The translations under genes were made by a program, and so were the position numbers. Shown here one piece after another: positions 22,771 through 25,563 of a stretch of DNA of 25,563 nt. This DNA is from Cyanobacteria bacterium OH_SFB_17 (GTDB lineage Bacteria > Cyanobacteriota > Vampirovibrionia > Gastranaerophilales > Gastranaerophilaceae), in contig JAEWYI010000012.1 in assembly GCA_023395735.1 (NCBI GenBank), forward strand, positions 1 through 25,563, read 5' to 3'. Within the stretch, counting starts at the first letter, position 1. Each line of letters opens with the position of its first letter. The notes below the pieces were generated by a model, which saw nothing but the letters and a program-made list of their open reading frames with translations, was not told the origin of the DNA and searched no databases.

Positions 22771-23817
22771 TTATTCTCCTTTATAATATCTCTCTTTAAA
22801 CCACAACGATAAATTTACAAGACTAATCAACACCGGCACCTCAACCAAAGGGCCAATAACAGTTGCAAACGCAACTCCTGACCCAATCCCAAAGACGGCA
22901 ACAGCCACAGCTATCGCAAGTTCAAAGTCGTTACTTGCAGAAGTAAAAGATAATGAAACGCTTTTAGGATAGTCGGCACCAATTTTTTTAGCTAAGAAAA
23001 AGCTAAGCAAGAACATAAATACAAAATAGCACAACAGAGGAATTGCAACCCTGATTACATCCATAGGTATTTGTACTATCAAATTTCCTTTTAAGCTGAA
23101 CATTACAACAATTGTAAACAACAAAGCAATAAAGGTCATAGGACTAATTTTAGGCAAAAATTTTGTCTTGTACCAGTTTTCACCCTTTGCTTTTATCAAT
23201 GTATATCTTGAAATAAAACCTGCAGTGAATGGAATCCCCAAATATATTGCTACTGTTTGGGCTATCACTACCGGATTTACATTAACGACCGCTCCACTCA
23301 AACCAAAAAACTTAGGCAAAATAGTAACGAATACCCAAGCATAAGCACTATAAAACAATAATTGAAAAATACTGTTCAATGCAACCAATCCTGCTACATA
23401 TTCAGTGTCACCATCTGCTAATGTATTCCACACTACAACCATTGCAATACAACGAGCAATCCCTACCAAAATCAGACCTGTCATATATTCAGGAAAATTA
23501 TGCAAAAACAGTATTGCCAAAAGAAACATAACAACAGGACCTAAAATCCAATTCAAAAACAATGAAAGTCCTATGATTTTTTTGTTTTCAAATATCCTAT
23601 GAAGACTTTCATATCTTACTTTAGCAAGCGGAGGATACATCATCAAAATTAAACCTATCGCTATCGGGATATTTGTTGTCCCAATTTGAAATTTATTTAT
23701 AAACCCTTGCGTGAATGGGAAAAAGTAACCAATAGAAACGCCCAAAAGCATGGCTGCAAATATCCAAACTGTAAGGTATTTATCAATAAAATTTAGTCTA
23801 TTTGTGATTTTATCCAT
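22771..23817 (-). CDS. acr3: ACR3-type arsenite efflux transporter
   Basis: A 348-residue protein with about ten membrane helices that extrudes arsenite (and perhaps antimonite) using the membrane potential. The family signature with its essential cysteine, IARCIAMVVVWNTLADGDTEYVA, is intact, as is the helix 9-10 segment SLSFTSASNDFELAIAVAV. I set the start at ATG 23817, five bases after AGGTG, rather than the TTG one codon earlier. First gene of a tightly packed operon with the thioredoxin, arsF, arsG and FmdE genes; its promoter shares a -35 with arsR. Confidence 0.95.
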   Translation of the reverse strand: MDKITNRLNFIDKYLTVWIFAAMLLGVSIGYFFPFTQGFINKFQIGTTNIPIAIGLILMMYPPLAKVRYESLHRIFENKKIIGLSLFLNWILGPVVMFLLAILFLHNFPEYMTGLILVGIARCIAMVVVWNTLADGDTEYVAGLVALNSIFQLLFYSAYAWVFVTILPKFFGLSGAVVNVNPVVIAQTVAIYLGIPFTAGFISRYTLIKAKGENWYKTKFLPKISPMTFIALLFTIVVMFSLKGNLIVQIPMDVIRVAIPLLCYFVFMFLLSFFLAKKIGADYPKSVSLSFTSASNDFELAIAVAVAVFGIGSGVAFATVIGPLVEVPVLISLVNLSLWFKERYYKGE

Positions 23818-23853
23818 CAACTCACCTGACTTACTATCTGATTTAACAATTGC

Positions 23854-23905
23854 ATTTTAGCAACTATATGATAAAATTGCAATATAGTCATATAGATAAT
23901 ATCGT
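23854..23905. promoter_or_regulatory. Divergent acr3/arsR promoters with a shared -35 and ArsR operator
   Basis: TTGCAA (23877-23882) is self-complementary. On the minus strand it lies 17 bp from TAAAAT (23859-23854), which drives acr3. On the plus strand it lies 17 bp from TATCGT (23900-23905), a weaker -10 for arsR. CTATATGA (23864-23871) and TCATATAG (23888-23895) form an inverted repeat centred exactly on this -35 (23879.5), five bases away on each side. A bound ArsR dimer would cover both promoters. Confidence 0.7.
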
Positions 23906-23919
23906 ATTGAGGGATTAAA

Positions 23920-24249
23920 ATGAATAAAGAATTTTATAAACTAAAAACTAATGTGATCAAGGCGCTTGCAAATCCTGTAAGATTGATGATAATTGATTGT
24001 TTAAGAAACGGCGAAAAATGTGTTTGCGAGATTGTAGAACAATTACAAGAAGAGCAATCAAATATTTCAAAAAATCTTGGCATACTAAAAACAAATGGAC
24101 TTATAAAGGACAGAAAAGAAGGATTGAATGTGTATTACAGATTGAATCTTTGCTGTATAAACGAATTCTTTTGTTGTTTGGATAATATAATTGAGGAAAA
24201 TCTTAATCAGCAAAAAGAACTTGTGGAAAAATCCCTTGCTAAAAAATAA
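23920..24249 (+). CDS. arsR: ArsR/SmtB-family arsenic-responsive repressor
   Basis: A 109-residue winged-helix repressor that leaves DNA on binding As(III). LANPVRLMIIDCL opens the fold. EKCVCEIVEQL carries C34-x-C36 in the alpha-3 position, the same As(III) site type as in plasmid R773 ArsR (ELCVCDL). EQSNISKNLGILKTNGLIKDRKEG is the recognition helix and wing. Unusually, the C-terminal dimer helix carries two cysteine pairs, C78-C79 and C85-C86, possibly a second metal site. GAGGG lies about eight bases before the ATG. Divergent from acr3; the ArsP-like permease follows after 163 bases, in which I see no clear gene. Confidence 0.93.
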   Translation: MNKEFYKLKTNVIKALANPVRLMIIDCLRNGEKCVCEIVEQLQEEQSNISKNLGILKTNGLIKDRKEGLNVYYRLNLCCINEFFCCLDNIIEENLNQQKELVEKSLAKK

Positions 24250-24412
24250 ACAAGCAAAACAGATGCGAGAGAGCAGTCTTAATACAAAAGAGATACAACG
24301 CAAAAATCAGCGAATGCATTAAGCTTAGTAAGCCGATAAAACAAAATATTAGTATTTACAGAAAAAGTTAAGAAAGGCGAAATCACAATAGTTTCGTATA
24401 AGGATATAAAAA

Positions 24413-25384
24413 ATGATTGATTTATTTAAACCGGTTGAATTATTATCAAATATTGTAGTTTACAATATTCTTAAAATAAAACAGCACTCGCACTTGGGAG
24501 ATAGTTTGCAGTTTTTCATTTATGATACAATCAAAATATTTATTCTATTATTATTAATCAGTTTCGCAGTTGGTTTTATAAAAAGCTTTTTTACTCCGGA
24601 GAAAACGAAAAAGCACTTAATAGGCTTGCCTTTAGGTGTTGGGAATATTCTTGCGGCATGTCTTGGTATAGTAACTCCATTTTGTTCTTGCTCAGCTTGT
24701 CCATTGTTTATAGGATTTGTTGAAGCAGGAATCCCTTTAGGGGTAACGTTTTCTTACCTTATTTCGGCCCCAATGATAAATGAAGTTGCTCTGGTTCTTC
24801 TTTGGGGATTATTTGGAATAAAAGTTGCGCTTGTTTATATTTTATCAGGCTTGTTTGTCGCCGTTGCGGGGGGGCTGATAATAGGAACATTGAATCTTGA
24901 AAAATTTGTGGAATCTTTTGTTTACGAAACAAAAATTGCAAGCTGCCATACCGAGAGCAATACTTTAACTCTGCAATGCAGATTGGATGATGCCAAAGTG
25001 AGTGCTTTTGATATTTTTAAAAAAGTTTATCCATACATTATAATTGGGGTAGGAATAGGTGCTTTTATTCACGGATTTGTACCTACCGGCTTACTTGTAA
25101 AATACGCTGGGGCACAAAATCCTTTTGCCGTACCTTTAGCAGTATTAATCGGGGTTCCTCTTTATGCCAATGTAGCAGGAGTTTTACCGATAACAGAAGT
25201 TTTAGTAAAACAAGGTTTGCCAGTTGGAACCGTCCTAGCATTTACAATGGCAGTTACAGCATTATCACTACCTGAAATGATAATTTTAAGAAAAGTTCTT
25301 AGACCGCAATTGTTGGCTATATTTGTAGGCATTTTAACTGTTGCAATAATCTGCACAGGATATTTATTTAATTTTGTGTTATAA
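24413..25384 (+). CDS. arsP: ArsP-type permease (PF03773)
   Basis: A 323-residue membrane protein with about eight helices in two halves. TPFCSCSACPLFIGFVEAG holds three cysteines followed by GIPLGVTFSYLISAPMINE, the signature of the ArsP_1 permease family. Some members export trivalent organoarsenicals; others handle copper or zinc. The second half repeats the pattern (GVPLYANVAGVLPI ... LPVGTVLAFTMAVTALSLPEM). A central soluble loop has further cysteines (SCHTESNTLTLQC). AAGGA stands eight bases before the ATG. Placed with arsR and acr3, arsenic is the likely substrate. Confidence 0.87.
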   Translation: MIDLFKPVELLSNIVVYNILKIKQHSHLGDSLQFFIYDTIKIFILLLLISFAVGFIKSFFTPEKTKKHLIGLPLGVGNILAACLGIVTPFCSCSACPLFIGFVEAGIPLGVTFSYLISAPMINEVALVLLWGLFGIKVALVYILSGLFVAVAGGLIIGTLNLEKFVESFVYETKIASCHTESNTLTLQCRLDDAKVSAFDIFKKVYPYIIIGVGIGAFIHGFVPTGLLVKYAGAQNPFAVPLAVLIGVPLYANVAGVLPITEVLVKQGLPVGTVLAFTMAVTALSLPEMIILRKVLRPQLLAIFVGILTVAIICTGYLFNFVL

Positions 25385-25433
25385 AACTTTATTTTAAAAA
25401 TGTTAAAATCCGTTAAAAGAGCATCTTTATCGA

Positions 25434-25562
25434 CTAATAATTCATCTCCCAGCCTTCTTCCATTATCCGAGGAATACATTGTCCATAAGTATTTTCAGGC
25501 ATATCAGTAGACCCAAGAGTTCCACAAAGATTGGATTTATTTCGCCAATAAGCCTCTGAAGT
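25434..25562 (-). CDS. C-terminus of a gene cut by the window edge
   Basis: An open frame enters at 25562 and ends at TAG (25436-25434), giving 42 residues that include NLCGTLGSTDMPENTYGQC and end MEEGWEMNY. The composition (Gly, Thr, Asn, two Cys, Trp-Glu-Met at the end) recalls the tails of exported prepilin-like or surface proteins, but I cannot name it. It converges on arsP, 49 bases away, with no terminator seen between. Confidence 0.45.
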   Translation of the reverse strand, partial: TSEAYWRNKSNLCGTLGSTDMPENTYGQCIPRIMEEGWEMNY

Positions 25563-25563
25563 A

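Noticed and set aside
24262..24321. 19-codon ORF between arsR and arsP
   Set aside because: No ribosome site, and the composition gives no support for coding.
1..25563. CRISPR array, insertion sequence or prophage genes
   Set aside because: No regularly spaced repeats, transposase, integrase or phage structural frames were found on either strand.

Overview
The window is a 25.6-kb piece of low-GC, compactly coded bacterial chromosome. Gut-type Melainabacteria (Vampirovibrionia, for example Gastranaerophilales), the non-photosynthetic sister group of Cyanobacteria, fit best. Reasons: AT-rich DNA, a tmRNA tag that starts ATNNVVK like the cyanobacterial ANNIV tags, an Mtr4/Ski2-like DEVH helicase of the type found in cyanobacteria, and a Firmicutes-like order of housekeeping genes (pgpH-ybeY-dgkA; rplS-ylqF-rnhB). 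This placement is inference; no 16S rRNA gene is present. No tRNA, rRNA, CRISPR array or insertion sequence was seen.

Left end (1-3900): ssrA (tmRNA, minus strand) follows a second structured RNA candidate that shares an identical 30-bp promoter/start block with it. Both tmRNA ends have inverted partial copies just outside the gene, so a precursor could fold in a way that excludes the acceptor stem. Then come a secreted metallophosphoesterase, a divergent ArnT/PMT-type glycosyltransferase and a strong terminator.

Middle (3900-11000): a promoter, a decayed small ORF and a terminator-like hairpin lie ahead of anmK. A DUF2142 membrane protein and the DEVH helicase form a minus-strand pair. Between the helicase and serS is a compact locus: a 24-codon hydrophobic ORF with a near-perfect but sequesterable Shine-Dalgarno, overlapped by a convergent RNA with its own promoter and terminator. 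It looks like a type I toxin-antitoxin module or another antisense-controlled small protein.

Housekeeping block (11000-20440): an unknown protein, a TPR protein and a CxxCxxCC protein; then the c-di-AMP phosphodiesterase PgpH, YbeY and the lipid kinase DgkA; then, on the minus strand, rplS, ylqF (rbgA), rnhB and an unusual malic enzyme containing what looks like a degenerate internal duplication. An acidic unknown protein lies upstream of rplS.

Arsenic island (20617-25384): a divergent cluster. On the minus strand: acr3, a small CxxC thioredoxin, an ArsF-like protein, an ArsG/CcdA-like permease and a membrane-anchored FmdE-domain protein. On the plus strand: arsR and an ArsP-type permease. 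One dyad, CTATATGA-N5-TTGCAA-N5-TCATATAG, is centred on a self-complementary TTGCAA that can serve as -35 for both directions. The genes suggest a combined arsenite and organoarsenical efflux/thiol-redox system. The FmdE protein is the least expected member. The window ends inside a minus-strand gene.
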